From assembly GCF_014642875.1 (NCBI RefSeq), contig NZ_BMJC01000002.1, positions 806,001 to 870,000 on the forward strand: a stretch of DNA of 64,000 nt, in the 5' to 3' direction. The stretch comes from Puia dinghuensis (GTDB lineage: Bacteria > Bacteroidota > Bacteroidia > Chitinophagales > Chitinophagaceae). Below the pieces are notes generated by a model. The model had not been told where the DNA came from and ran no database searches. It worked only from the letters and a program-made list of their open reading frames with translations. Position 1 is the first letter of the stretch, and every line of letters starts with the position of its first letter. The position numbers were made by a program, and so were the translations under genes. Shown here in pieces: positions 35,555-44,301 of the stretch.

Positions 35555-36480
35555 TCGGACCCCAGTTCGCCATCTATTTCCCTTGACTCGCGTTTGATGA
35601 TGAAGACGGCAGATTGGGATGGGCGGATACCATAACCGTTGAGATTTGCATAGGCCTTTGTGAATTCGGCGCCATAGTACAAAATGATGCTGGAATAATA
35701 GACCCAGGTGAGGATAATAACGATGGCGGCGGCGGCGCCATAGAGGATGCCGATCTTCGAGTTCCCAAGATACACGCCGATGAGAAATTTCCCCAGCATG
35801 AAAAGCAGGGCGGTGAAGACGGCGCCGATGAAGGCGTCCTTCCAGCGGATGATGGCGTCGGGCAGGATACGGAAGATCACCGTAAAAAGGATGATAATGG
35901 CGCCGAGGGCCAGAAGGAAGTTTATCGCATAGAAGAAATAAACGGTGAAGTAGGAGAAATATCGCCGGAGATAGCCCCCCAGCATGTCCATCAGGGAGTT
36001 GATCACAAGCGAGACCATCGAGATGAAACCAAAGGTTACGATGAGGGAAAAGGAGATGAGCCTATTGATGATCAGTTTTAGCCATCCTTTTTTGGGTTTT
36101 GCGAGGATAGACCACATGTAATTTATGGATCCCTGAATTTCGGCAAAGACGCTGGTGGCGCCGAGGGTAAGGATCACTGTGCCGATGATGGTGCCGGTGA
36201 CGGTGTGGTGGCTGCGCTGGATGTTGCTGATGAGACTTTGTATCTGTGCTGCGGTACTGTCGCCAACCAGGTCTTTTATCTGCTGATAGATGCGACCTTC
36301 GACAGCCTGCCGGCCCCAGAAAATACCGGCCAGGGAGATGACGATGATCAGCAGGGGGCCGATGGAAAAGATCATGGAATAGGAAAGGGAGGCGGCCAGC
36401 TTGAACCCATTGTCATTATTGAAGTCGATGGCCGCTTTCTTCATGGCTTTCCAGACCGCCGAAAGTCTAAATGGCTTCAT
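35551..36480 (-). CDS. YihY/BrkB-family inner-membrane protein
   Basis: 309 aa with about six membrane helices. The family signature region is near the N-terminus (DNGFKLAASLSYSMIFSIGPLLIIVISLAG); a further motif is AAIVIILTWVYYSSIILYYGAEFTKAYA. Once called ribonuclease BN, the family has no proven RNase activity and its function is unknown. The end of the gene overlaps the ku stop by 4 bp, in convergent orientation. Confidence 0.92.
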   Translation of the reverse strand: MKPFRLSAVWKAMKKAAIDFNNDNGFKLAASLSYSMIFSIGPLLIIVISLAGIFWGRQAVEGRIYQQIKDLVGDSTAAQIQSLISNIQRSHHTVTGTIIGTVILTLGATSVFAEIQGSINYMWSILAKPKKGWLKLIINRLISFSLIVTFGFISMVSLVINSLMDMLGGYLRRYFSYFTVYFFYAINFLLALGAIIILFTVIFRILPDAIIRWKDAFIGAVFTALLFMLGKFLIGVYLGNSKIGILYGAAAAIVIILTWVYYSSIILYYGAEFTKAYANLNGYGIRPSQSAVFIIKRESREIDGELGSD

Positions 36481-36602
36481 TTTGTAGAGTTTATTCCCCA
36501 GTCAGGCAGGTTTGGCGGTATTTTTTACGGGTAAGAAATTTGGCAAGCAATTTTCAATAGTAACAGTAGATAAAACCATTCCTTACTTCTAAATAGTGAA
36601 TC

Positions 36603-36749
36603 ATGAGCGGCTTACTTTATCTGATAGCGATTATATTGGTCATAGGCTGGCTTTTAGGTGTATTTGTATATAGCGTTGGCGGGCTGATCCATGTATTAAT
36701 AGTATTAGCAGTCATAGCGCTCATCCTGGGGATCATCCGGAGAGCGTAA
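36603..36749 (+). CDS. lmo0937-type small membrane protein, 48 aa
   Basis: A short frame starting MSGLLYLIAIILVIGWLLG and ending ALILGIIRRA. It has two membrane helices separated by a short loop (VYSVGGLIH), which fits the lmo0937 family of tiny membrane proteins. The family is widespread and often found near stress genes; the function is unknown. ATG 36603 follows an AT-rich region and an intrinsic terminator follows 44 bp after the stop, so it is a one-gene transcript. Confidence 0.85.
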   Translation: MSGLLYLIAIILVIGWLLGVFVYSVGGLIHVLIVLAVIALILGIIRRA

Positions 36750-36764
36750 CCGGTTTGTTTCGGG

Positions 36765-36780
36765 GTAAAGGGCCCTTTAC
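36765..36780. repeat. Perfect 16-bp palindrome
   Basis: GTAAAGGGCCCTTTAC reads the same on both strands. It lies between the small membrane gene and its terminator. It could be an operator or simply an mRNA hairpin element. Confidence 0.55.
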
Positions 36781-36792
36781 AAGGCCCGAAAG

Positions 36793-36818
36793 GCCGGTCG
36801 CAAGACCGGCTATTTTTT
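36793..36818 (+). terminator. Intrinsic terminator of the small membrane gene
   Basis: GCCGGTC / GACCGGC stem with a GCAA tetraloop followed by TATTTTTT. Lies 25 bp before the AI-2E-type gene, so that gene needs its own promoter or readthrough. Confidence 0.85.
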
Positions 36819-36843
36819 ACAATCCAATCGACATTAATTCACC

Positions 36844-38037
36844 ATGACACAACTGAAATTTGCCTCCCCCCTGCGGATTGCAGCCATACTGATGATCGTG
36901 GTAATTTGTTTTGTCATTTTATCCTGGGCGGCAGACGTCATTGTACCCCTTCTCTTTGCGATCATCTTTTCGAGCATGCTCTTCCCCATATGTCATCAAT
37001 TGGAAAAATGGGGCAGCCGCAAGAGCGTAGCAGCTTTTGTTTCGGTGTTGCTGGCAGGGATCCTTACGGCGCTTTTCCTTGGGGTGGTGATCATGCAGGT
37101 AATGCATCTTGCCGGGCAGACGCCGCAATTTGCCGACCGGCTTTCGACGCTGGTGGACAGGGTGGAAACTATAGTTGCCCAACGGTTTCATATCGGGAAG
37201 GCGACCCAGGCCGATCATGTCCATCAACTGCTGACCAAGGCACTGGACAACAGCATGGCCTACATTTCCTCCACGATGACCTTTACCACCAATATGGTTT
37301 ACGAATTCGTATTGGTGTTGTTGTTCAGCTTCTTCCTCTTGTACTTCAGGGTCTTTTTCCTGGAATTTTTTTATAAGGCATTTGTCTCTTCGGATCAGTC
37401 CCTCATCGATGAAACGATGCAAAAGATATATGCCGTCATCCGAAATTATCTTCTTGGCCTGTTGAAGGTGATCTTTATCGTCGGTACGCTGAATACCGTG
37501 GGGCTCTGGGCGCTGGGGATCGAGTCGCCCTTGTTCTTTGGCTTCCTGGGCGGTGTGCTGGTTATCATTCCCTACATTGGCATCCTTATCGGGGCCATGT
37601 TGCCTATTCTCGTGGCGTTGGTGACAAAGGATTCCTATTGGTATGCCGGCGGGGTGCTCGGGGTGTTCTTTTTCGTCCATGTCCTTGAAGGGAATGTGAT
37701 CACGCCGTATGTGGTGGGGTCGAAGGTGAGTATCAATCCTATGGTGGCGATATTCTCCCTGTTGCTTTTCGGGAAGTTGTGGGGGTTGTCGGGGTTGATC
37801 CTGGCTTTACCGGTGACGGCGATCTGTAAGATCATTTTCGACACGTTGCCGGGCTTCAAGTCGGTAGGTTTTCTGCTTGGCAAGCCACAGAAATATCATT
37901 TCACCCGGCATTCTATTTTACACGCGAAGCTGAAAAGCCGGCAATCGCCGCCGGCACGGTCGAAGGAGGAAGATGAGGAGGTGAGGGAGATAGGGTTAAA
38001 AAAAGCCGCCCCGGTGAGCCGGGGCGACGTCCATTAA
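36844..38037 (+). CDS. AI-2E/PerM-family transporter
   Basis: 397 aa with seven to eight membrane helices and the typical extramembrane helical domain between helices 3 and 4 (HLAGQTPQFADRLSTLVDRVETIV). The conserved second half shows FFGFLGGVLVIIPYIGILIGAMLPILVAL and the terminal NPMVAIFSLLLFGKLWGLSGLILALPVTA. Family members export AI-2 or act as Na+/H+ antiporters; the substrate cannot be assigned here. The last about 35 residues are polar and poorly conserved in character, and their coding DNA contains a hairpin that is a minus-strand terminator. Confidence 0.9.
   Translation: MTQLKFASPLRIAAILMIVVICFVILSWAADVIVPLLFAIIFSSMLFPICHQLEKWGSRKSVAAFVSVLLAGILTALFLGVVIMQVMHLAGQTPQFADRLSTLVDRVETIVAQRFHIGKATQADHVHQLLTKALDNSMAYISSTMTFTTNMVYEFVLVLLFSFFLLYFRVFFLEFFYKAFVSSDQSLIDETMQKIYAVIRNYLLGLLKVIFIVGTLNTVGLWALGIESPLFFGFLGGVLVIIPYIGILIGAMLPILVALVTKDSYWYAGGVLGVFFFVHVLEGNVITPYVVGSKVSINPMVAIFSLLLFGKLWGLSGLILALPVTAICKIIFDTLPGFKSVGFLLGKPQKYHFTRHSILHAKLKSRQSPPARSKEEDEEVREIGLKKAAPVSRGDVH
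37998..38026 (-). terminator. Minus-strand intrinsic terminator inside a gene end
   Basis: CGCCCCGG / CCGGGGCG with a 4-nt loop. On the minus strand it is followed by seven T, a textbook terminator, but it lies in the last codons of the plus-strand AI-2E gene. No minus-strand gene ends here, so it would stop antisense transcription. Confidence 0.6.
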
Positions 38038-38209
38038 CCTAAACCTCTATCGCACAAAAATTTGGTTGTAATACATTCATTCTTAGTATCGGGCAGAAAA
38101 AGACGTGCCAGGGCCGGATTCGCCTTGTGGGGGACCGGTGTGCTGATTTTTTTCGCCAAAAATTGGCTCAAACCTTGTAATTTATGGGACATGATCAAGC
38201 ATTCAGCCT

Positions 38210-39343
38210 ATGCCCGGTGATTTTTTAGGTCAATTCGACCATTTCCCCGACCTGGTTTGGGACGGTATCCTGGCCGCGGTGGCAATCGTCATCGGGCTTA
38301 TTCTCAAATTCATGCTGGCGCTTTTGCTGAAGAAAAAGCCAAAGGACGGCCGCCCGGCTTTTTCCGTCACCCGGAGCATGCTTGCCCGGCTTGGTAAGCC
38401 TTTCAGCTACTTCCTACCGCTGCTGGCCTTCAATTTCCTGCTGCCCCTGATGAAGATGAAGGATACCGTCGCCCCTTTTGTCAATAAGGCCGTCGAGATA
38501 CTGCTGACCATCTCTTTTGCCAATGTGCTGATCGCGGTGGTAAAAGTTTTTGAAGATTATGCCTATCATACCTTCGACATCAAAAAGGCGGACAACCTGA
38601 AGGAGCGAAAGATCAGGACACAGCTGCAGTTTATCCGGCGGCTGGCGATAACCCTCATCCTGATATTGACCGCCTGTTTCATCCTGCTGAGCTTTAACAA
38701 CCTGCGGAAGCTGGGCACCGGTCTGCTCACCGGCGTAGGGGTCGGAGGCATCATCATCGGCTTTGCCGCACAGAAGTCGCTTGGGAATTTTCTGGCCGGT
38801 TTCCAGATCGCTTTTACCCAACCGATACGCATAGACGATGTCCTTGTATTGGAAGGGGAATGGGGACGGGTGGAAGAGATTACGCTCACCTATGTGGTGG
38901 TGAAGATCTGGGATGAGCGGAGACTGATACTGCCGATCAACTATTTTGTCGAAAAGCCATTCCAGAACTGGACACGTACCACTGCGGATATCCTGGGTAC
39001 GGTGTTCCTTTACCTCGACTATACGGTTTCGCTTGATGCGCTTCGGGAGGAGCTGGGTCGGTTGCTGGAGGAAGATCCGCTTTGGGACAAACGGGTAAAG
39101 GTGTTGCAGGTGACGAATACGAGTGAGAAGACTATGGAGGTGCGGGCCCTGATGAGCGCGAGCAGCAGCGGCAATGCATTCGATCTGCGATGTAATATCC
39201 GGGAAGGGTTGATAAAATATCTTCAGAAGAACTACCCTGATGCCTTCCCGGTAGACAGGGTCGTGTTGAAAAGGCCTTCGGCGCCGCCCGCAATAAAACT
39301 CATGGATAACGGGATCATACAACAGGAAACGCCGAAGGCATAA
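38210..39343 (+). CDS. MscS-type mechanosensitive channel
   Basis: 377 aa. Membrane helices lie at about residues 17-38, 66-80, 100-118 and 140-165. The pore-lining TM3 with Gly/Ala pattern is GVGVGGIIIGFAAQKSLGNF. The cytoplasmic beta domain follows (IRIDDVLVLEGEWGRVEEITLTYVVVKIWDERRLILPINYF). It releases solutes on hypo-osmotic shock. It is larger than E. coli MscS (286 aa) because of an extra N-terminal helix pair. It ends 3 bp before the convergent acidic-protein gene. Confidence 0.93.
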   Translation: MPGDFLGQFDHFPDLVWDGILAAVAIVIGLILKFMLALLLKKKPKDGRPAFSVTRSMLARLGKPFSYFLPLLAFNFLLPLMKMKDTVAPFVNKAVEILLTISFANVLIAVVKVFEDYAYHTFDIKKADNLKERKIRTQLQFIRRLAITLILILTACFILLSFNNLRKLGTGLLTGVGVGGIIIGFAAQKSLGNFLAGFQIAFTQPIRIDDVLVLEGEWGRVEEITLTYVVVKIWDERRLILPINYFVEKPFQNWTRTTADILGTVFLYLDYTVSLDALREELGRLLEEDPLWDKRVKVLQVTNTSEKTMEVRALMSASSSGNAFDLRCNIREGLIKYLQKNYPDAFPVDRVVLKRPSAPPAIKLMDNGIIQQETPKA

Positions 39344-39345
39344 TC

Positions 39346-39747
39346 TTATTCCTCGAAATCTTCAGGATCGTCGTCGTTGTTATCGCTGAGGCTATACTCG
39401 TTGTTCTCTTCATCCTCTTCGCCGATCTCTTCATCGGCGTCGTCCTCATCGGCGCCCGGGATATCGAGATCGTCCCCGGATACGTCGTCGCCAAAGCTCC
39501 CTTCATTCAGCGGATCGCCGTCATCATCGGCGTCATCGAGCTCCGCTTCATCCAATACATCGTCCTCGGTGCCGGACTCACGGTTATCATCAACTTCTTC
39601 GTCATCAGATTCTACTTCACCCTCTTCATCGGCAGAGGAAGATGTCGTATCGGCCAGTTCACCCAGCTTTGGGGGCCTTATATGTTCCTGCCCGGGGATA
39701 TCCTGCACCTCGGGGAGGGAGATCGAATTCTTGTCCTTTTTTGCCAT
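39346..39747 (-). CDS. Acidic low-complexity protein, 133 aa
   Basis: After a basic start (MAKKDKNSISLPEV) most of the protein is Asp/Glu/Ser, such as DDADEEIGEEDEENN. It is surely disordered and has no signal peptide or membrane helix. Such chains can bind cations, histone-like proteins or basic nucleic-acid proteins; no function is known. A second, shorter acidic protein lies next to ligD (62514-62738). Composition is unlike its neighbours, but the frame is clean. Confidence 0.7.
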   Translation of the reverse strand: MAKKDKNSISLPEVQDIPGQEHIRPPKLGELADTTSSSADEEGEVESDDEEVDDNRESGTEDDVLDEAELDDADDDGDPLNEGSFGDDVSGDDLDIPGADEDDADEEIGEEDEENNEYSLSDNNDDDPEDFEE

Positions 39748-40062
39748 ACCGCATGTTTTTAGACTTGTAATTTACTCAAATTTCGGGCCGGCACAGGCAT
39801 GAAAAAGACCGCAACGGGGTTGCAAAGGCGGCGGGCCAGGGAGGTGGAGGGGCAACAAAGGGCTGGGGGGCGATTGACAGAATATTTGCTAATACGTTTT
39901 ATCAATTATAAATATGAAAAAACTATATTCGTTAGTTATTAATTTTAAAAAGAGTAAGGTTTTCCTATAAAAATCAATCATTTCTCCATAAATAATAAGG
40001 GTTATATATAGAACTTACTTATTTTAGCAGTAGGATAAGGTCTAAATTCGAGTCGACTCACT
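39748..40062. other. AT-rich region with a possible short transcript
   Basis: About 315 bp without a recognised gene and much more AT-rich than its surroundings. On the plus strand TTG (39874-39876) and TACGTTTT (39893-39900) with a 16-bp spacer resemble a promoter. A mini-frame MKKLYSLVINFKKSKVFL follows at 39914-39970. A strong plus-strand terminator stands at 40063-40093. These would delimit an RNA of about 190 nt. Confidence 0.4.
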
Positions 40063-40093
40063 ACCCGGTATGTTCATACCGGGTTTTCTTTTT
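40063..40093 (+). terminator. Orphan plus-strand intrinsic terminator
   Basis: ACCCGGTA / TACCGGGT stem, 6-nt loop, then TTTTCTTTTT. No plus-strand gene precedes it within 700 bp; it lies just after the stop of the minus-strand GH16 gene, for which the T run is on the wrong side. Confidence 0.75.
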
Positions 40094-40100
40094 AGCAGGT

Positions 40101-40886
40101 TTAGCGGAGTTGATAGACGCGCACATAATCGATGATCATCGACCGCGGGAAGACCGCATCATCCACGCCTTTTTGTCCACCCCAGCCACCGCCGACCGCG
40201 ATGTTCAGCAGCAGATGAAAGCGTTGATCGAAAGGCCATTCTGCAAAGCCTTTGCCCGTATTCTGGAAAGTGGTATAGTTGTTTCCATCTACGTAGAACC
40301 GTACCTGTTGGGCATCCCATTCGATGGCATATACATGGAAAGCCATATAAAGGTCTTTTATAAAGAGGCCTTTTGTTTTTTGGGTATGGATGACATGATT
40401 GAAGCTCTTTGTGTGGATGCTCCCAAAGATACTATCGGGCATGAACCCTACATTTTCCATGATATCGATCTCGCCGCTGGCCGGCCAGCCGCCGTATTTC
40501 CAGTCGGTGGGCAGCATCCAGATGGCGGGCCACAGCCCTCTGCCTGCGGGGAGCATTGCGCGCACTTCGATGCGGCCATAGAGCCAGTCACCCTTCTTCT
40601 TTGTCACGAGCCGGGCTGAAGTATAGGCATTGGCGTCTTTTTGTTCCTTACGCGCAGTGAGATAGAGATAGCCATTGCGGACGACAGCATTGGCCGTGTC
40701 GGCATTGGTATAGTATTCGAGTTCGCGGTTGCCCCAGCCGTTGCCGCCGACGTCATAGCTCCACTTGGTGGAATCAGGAAGGCCCTGGTAGTTGAATTCG
40801 TCCGACCAGACGAGTTTGTATTGGGCCTGCGCGTTTGTGATGACGCACAGGCCGATGAGCAGGGATGTAATAGCAATCGCTTTCAT
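40101..40886 (-). CDS. GH16 family endo-beta-glucanase
   Basis: 261 aa with a signal peptide ending TNAQAQ. The GH16 fold is recognised by VWSDEFNYQGLPDSTKWSYDVGG, GLWPAIWMLPTDW and the catalytic GEIDIMENVG (nucleophile Glu139, Asp141, acid/base Glu144). The extra Met in ExDxME places it in the laminarinase-type (1,3-beta-glucanase) group rather than the lichenase group. It is the last gene of the GH105-uxaC transcript (3-bp gap), which otherwise deals with uronates, so its presence suggests a mixed plant or microbial glucan substrate. Confidence 0.93.
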   Translation of the reverse strand: MKAIAITSLLIGLCVITNAQAQYKLVWSDEFNYQGLPDSTKWSYDVGGNGWGNRELEYYTNADTANAVVRNGYLYLTARKEQKDANAYTSARLVTKKKGDWLYGRIEVRAMLPAGRGLWPAIWMLPTDWKYGGWPASGEIDIMENVGFMPDSIFGSIHTKSFNHVIHTQKTKGLFIKDLYMAFHVYAIEWDAQQVRFYVDGNNYTTFQNTGKGFAEWPFDQRFHLLLNIAVGGGWGGQKGVDDAVFPRSMIIDYVRVYQLR

Positions 40887-40889
40887 GGA

Positions 40890-42320
40890 TTATTCAGAAT
40901 ACGCCAGCGAACCGGTGGGTTGGAAATTGAAATACTGCCGGGCGTTGTAGTAGCAGATATCGCGGACGACCTTGCCGATCCATTCCAGGTCATTGGGTAA
41001 TTCGCCGTTGGTCATCTCTTCGCCAAAGAGGTTGCAGAGAATGCGGCGAAAATATTCGTGCCGGGGAAAGGACAAGAAGCTGCGGGAGTCGGTGAGCATG
41101 CCCACAAAGCGGCTGAGCAGCCCCATATTGGACAGGGCGTTTATCTGGCGGATCATCCCGTCTTTTTGATCGAGGAACCACCAGGCAGAGCCGAATTGTA
41201 TCTTACCCGCGATGGAGCCGTCGTTGAAGTTGCCGATCATGGTGGCGAGCAATTCGTTGTCGGCGGGGTTCAGATTATAGAGAATGGTACGGGCTAATTT
41301 GTCTTCCTTATCAAGCCGGTCGAGGAATCGGGCAAGGGCGCGGCCCTGGGAGAAGTCCCCGATGGAATCCCAGCCGGTGTCGGGTCCGAGTTTCTGCATC
41401 ATCCGGCTATTGTTGTTGCGCAGCGCCCCGAGGTGGAATTGTTGTACCCAGCCTTTTTCCCAGTCCCATTCGGCGAAGTGGACGAGCATGGCGGATTTGA
41501 ATTTCCGGCGTTCGGTATCGTTCAGCTCTTTGCCTGCCCTCACCTTATTGAAGATGGCCTCGACTTCCCATCCGGTGAACTCTTCCACAAAGATCTCTTC
41601 GAGCCCATGGTCGCTGACGGTGCAGCCCATGGAGGAAAAGAAGTCGTGGCGGTTTTCGAGGGCGAAGAGATAGTCGTTGAAGTTGGAGATGGCGACGTTG
41701 CTCACCGCCTCCAGCCTTTTGATATAAGCGTTGAATTTTGTGGGGTCGTCTACATTCATCGCGTTATCGGGGCGAAACGCAGGAAGAATAGGTATCTCGA
41801 AGCCTTCCTGTTTCAATTGCGCATGGTATTCCAGCGTGTCAACGGGGTCATCGGTGGTGCAGACGGTGCGGACATTCATCTTACGCAGCAGGTTGCGGAC
41901 GGAATATTCCTTTGTCTGCAGCCTGGCCGTGCAGGTGTCATAGATCTTTTTTGCGGTGCGGCCGGAAACGATGTCCTGAACGTCGAAATAACGCTGGAGC
42001 TCGAGGTGGGTCCAGTGATAAAGCGGGTTGCGAAGCGTATAAGGAACGGTCTCCGCCCACTTCTGGAATTTGTCCCAGTCGGGCTTGTCACCGGTGCAAT
42101 AGCTTTCATCTACGCCATTGGTGCGCATCGCCCGCCATTTATAGTGGTCGCCATAGAGCCATGCCTGGGTGAGGTTTTGAAACTGATGGTCTGCGGCTAT
42201 CTGTTGCGGGGGCAGGTGACAGTGGTAGTCGATCACCGGCATTTCCCTGGCGTATTCATGGTAGAGTCTACGGGCGGCCTCGGAGTTGAGGAGGAAATTC
42301 TCGTCTAAGAAATTTTTCAT
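40890..42320 (-). CDS. uxaC: Glucuronate isomerase
   Basis: 476 aa, full length. It shows the family start FLLNSEAARRLYHEYAREMPVIDYHCHL with metal-binding His residues, THLELQRYFD, and the C-terminal GMLTDSRSFLSFPRHEYFRRILC. It converts D-glucuronate or D-galacturonate to the keto-uronate in the cytoplasm, the first step of hexuronate catabolism. The galacturonate released by the GH28, GH105 and lyase activities encoded upstream would be its substrate. It lies between the GH105 and GH16 genes with gaps of 7 and 3 bp. Confidence 0.97.
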   Translation of the reverse strand: MKNFLDENFLLNSEAARRLYHEYAREMPVIDYHCHLPPQQIAADHQFQNLTQAWLYGDHYKWRAMRTNGVDESYCTGDKPDWDKFQKWAETVPYTLRNPLYHWTHLELQRYFDVQDIVSGRTAKKIYDTCTARLQTKEYSVRNLLRKMNVRTVCTTDDPVDTLEYHAQLKQEGFEIPILPAFRPDNAMNVDDPTKFNAYIKRLEAVSNVAISNFNDYLFALENRHDFFSSMGCTVSDHGLEEIFVEEFTGWEVEAIFNKVRAGKELNDTERRKFKSAMLVHFAEWDWEKGWVQQFHLGALRNNNSRMMQKLGPDTGWDSIGDFSQGRALARFLDRLDKEDKLARTILYNLNPADNELLATMIGNFNDGSIAGKIQFGSAWWFLDQKDGMIRQINALSNMGLLSRFVGMLTDSRSFLSFPRHEYFRRILCNLFGEEMTNGELPNDLEWIGKVVRDICYYNARQYFNFQPTGSLAYSE

Positions 42321-42327
42321 GATTTTC

Positions 42328-44229
42328 TCATTTTATTTTTGCCTGCTGCAGCAGCCAGTTGCTCAAATCACGCGCAGCATTATAATTCTCAAAATCCGCG
42401 GGAAGTTTCCTTCCGTCGGTGTATTCGTTATAGAACCAGGGGTCGCCGACGGCGAAGACGGTGCCCTTCCCTACCCTTGCGACGGCCATGATGTTGTGGC
42501 CGGCATCGGTGAACACCGGTTTTGCGGGGCCGCTAAGCGAGAGGGTGCTGAGTTCTTTTATGTAAATTTTCTTAGTATTTCGGAAAATCGAATCCTGCCC
42601 CGTCATGGTGAAGGCGCCCATTTCGAACTGATTGCCGGTGACCTTGTGATAATCGTCGAAGTTGAACTGGATGCCAAAGTGAGCCGCCAACCGGTTGAAA
42701 TGCGTGAATTCACAGTTTGCGGAATCGTTAGCCATCAACACCAGAAAGCCGCCGGCCTTTACCCAATTTTCGACAGCGGTGATATCCTGGTCGGTTGGGT
42801 AGTTGGGCGCCGGGGATTCCCTTTCATTGTCGGGGTCGACGATGATATAGACGGAGGCTTTTGCGAGATTGGCCGCGGTGGGCGCCACGGTGAGGGTATC
42901 GGTGTGGGCGCCGTTCATCCGGAAGACGTGGCCCCAGATGCCATAGCCGTTGTTATCCATTTCGTCCCAGATGTAATGAAAGCGAATGGTGGCGCCGGTG
43001 ATATCCTTTTTATGTTCGTTGTTGTAGTATTCATCGAGCAGGACGGTCTTGCCAATGGCGGGTTTCATCTCCATTTCGTCCGCCGCCAGGAGGAAGGCCC
43101 CTACCCCTTTGGCATCGTTAGGGACGACTTTTTCGCTGATATAGTAGGCATAGCTGCCGTCACGGTTGGGGGTGCCGCCGAGCCCGCTTACGCTGACGGT
43201 GCCGTTGAGGGTGGCCTGGCCGTTGTCACCGGCAGTGAAGAATTTTTTGAGGATGCCCCCCCAGCCTTTTTCGGCGGTTGCCCGATAAGAAGCCGGGAGA
43301 TAGCCTTTGCGGACGCCTTTTGCGAGGGTATAGACGAACATACTGCTTGCGGAGGCTTCGAAGTAGTTGCCTTTTTCGTTGGGTTTATCGAGCACATCCC
43401 ACCAGCAGCCACTGGCGGGGTCCTGTACTTTCACAATGGCGGCGGCATAGCGGGCCAGTATCTCCTGCAGGGTCTTCCGGCCCGGATGATTTGCGGGAAA
43501 ATAATCCAGGGCGTCGACGAGGGCCATACCATACCAGCCCATGGCACGGGCCCAGAAATTAGCGGAGCGACCGGTTTGTTTGTCGGCCCATTTCTCTGCG
43601 CGGGATTCGTCCCAGCCATGATAGAGCAAGCCGGTTTTGGGGTCACGGGTGTTCTTCCCGATGGCGACGAATTGATTGGTAATGTCGTCGAAGACGCTGT
43701 CCTCATGAAAGAGGGCGCCATATTCGGCAAAGAAGGGCTGGGCCATGTAGAGACCGTCGAGCCACACCTGTTCGGTGTATTTCTTCTTATGCCAGAAACT
43801 GCCCTGCGCCGTGCGGGGTTGTTCCCTTAGCTGCTGACGCAGGATGCCCGCGGCTTTGTAATATTTCTCCTGGCCGGTGACTTCAAAGAGCATCAGCAGC
43901 ATGCGACCGCAAAGGATATTGTCGAGGTTATAGTCTTCGGGTTTGTACGTGCGGATATTCCCTTCTTTGTCTACCAGGCGATCTACCTGGTGCTGGATGT
44001 ATTTATAATAGCGGGCATCACCGGTGTTGTACCAGAGGCCTTCGAGACCTTTCCAGACGACACCTTCGTCATATGTCCAGCGGATGGCTGAGGAGTCACC
44101 GGTGTCGGGCCAGAGCTGCATTGCCGTGGAGGCCATTTGTATGGCGGCCGGCTGCGCAGTTGCCGGTGACTGAGCGGTCGTACCGGCGGTGATGCCCAGG
44201 GTGAAGATGAATATCGTTAGTTGCTTCAT
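42328..44229 (-). CDS. GH105 unsaturated uronyl hydrolase with DUF4350 domain
   Basis: About 633 aa from ATG 44229. The signal peptide ends near TTAQ. The first about 370 residues are the GH105 (alpha/alpha)6 barrel: VWKGLEGLWYNTGDARYYKYI, TGRSANFWARAMGWYGMALVDALDYF, ASASSMFVYTLAKGVRKGYL. It removes the unsaturated uronic acid left by pectate or rhamnogalacturonan lyases. The C-terminal about 230 residues form a DUF4350/ThuA-like alpha/beta domain (ADLTEVENW-like AVENWVKAGGFLVLMAND) of unknown role, a fusion seen in other Bacteroidota. It is the first gene of a transcript with uxaC and GH16 and has its own operator. Confidence 0.92.
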   Translation of the reverse strand: MKQLTIFIFTLGITAGTTAQSPATAQPAAIQMASTAMQLWPDTGDSSAIRWTYDEGVVWKGLEGLWYNTGDARYYKYIQHQVDRLVDKEGNIRTYKPEDYNLDNILCGRMLLMLFEVTGQEKYYKAAGILRQQLREQPRTAQGSFWHKKKYTEQVWLDGLYMAQPFFAEYGALFHEDSVFDDITNQFVAIGKNTRDPKTGLLYHGWDESRAEKWADKQTGRSANFWARAMGWYGMALVDALDYFPANHPGRKTLQEILARYAAAIVKVQDPASGCWWDVLDKPNEKGNYFEASASSMFVYTLAKGVRKGYLPASYRATAEKGWGGILKKFFTAGDNGQATLNGTVSVSGLGGTPNRDGSYAYYISEKVVPNDAKGVGAFLLAADEMEMKPAIGKTVLLDEYYNNEHKKDITGATIRFHYIWDEMDNNGYGIWGHVFRMNGAHTDTLTVAPTAANLAKASVYIIVDPDNERESPAPNYPTDQDITAVENWVKAGGFLVLMANDSANCEFTHFNRLAAHFGIQFNFDDYHKVTGNQFEMGAFTMTGQDSIFRNTKKIYIKELSTLSLSGPAKPVFTDAGHNIMAVARVGKGTVFAVGDPWFYNEYTDGRKLPADFENYNAARDLSNWLLQQAKIK

Positions 44230-44278
44230 ATTAAGCAATTGTACATTCAATGTCGGTGACAGGAAACAAATCCGCGAA

Positions 44279-44301
44279 GTTTATTTACGCAAACGTTACC
44301 G
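44279..44301 (-). promoter_or_regulatory. Pectin-locus operator, copy 1 (before GH105)
   Basis: The 23-bp site (core, minus strand: CGGTAACGTTTGCGTAAATA) differs at only two positions from the one ahead of susC (55041-55063). It starts 50 bp before the GH105 ATG and overlaps the stop codon of the Gfo/Idh/MocA gene. The AACG core with partial symmetry is reminiscent of LacI-family operators, but the regulator is not in the window. Confidence 0.6.

Noticed and set aside
40041-40062. TTCGAGTCGACTC resembling a tRNA T-loop
   Set aside because: The flanking bases do not pair as a T-stem, and no anticodon arm or acceptor stem lies upstream.
42286-43830. 514-codon plus-strand frame over the GH105 gene
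   Set aside because: Antisense shadow in GC-rich DNA; the GH105 frame shows family motifs throughout.
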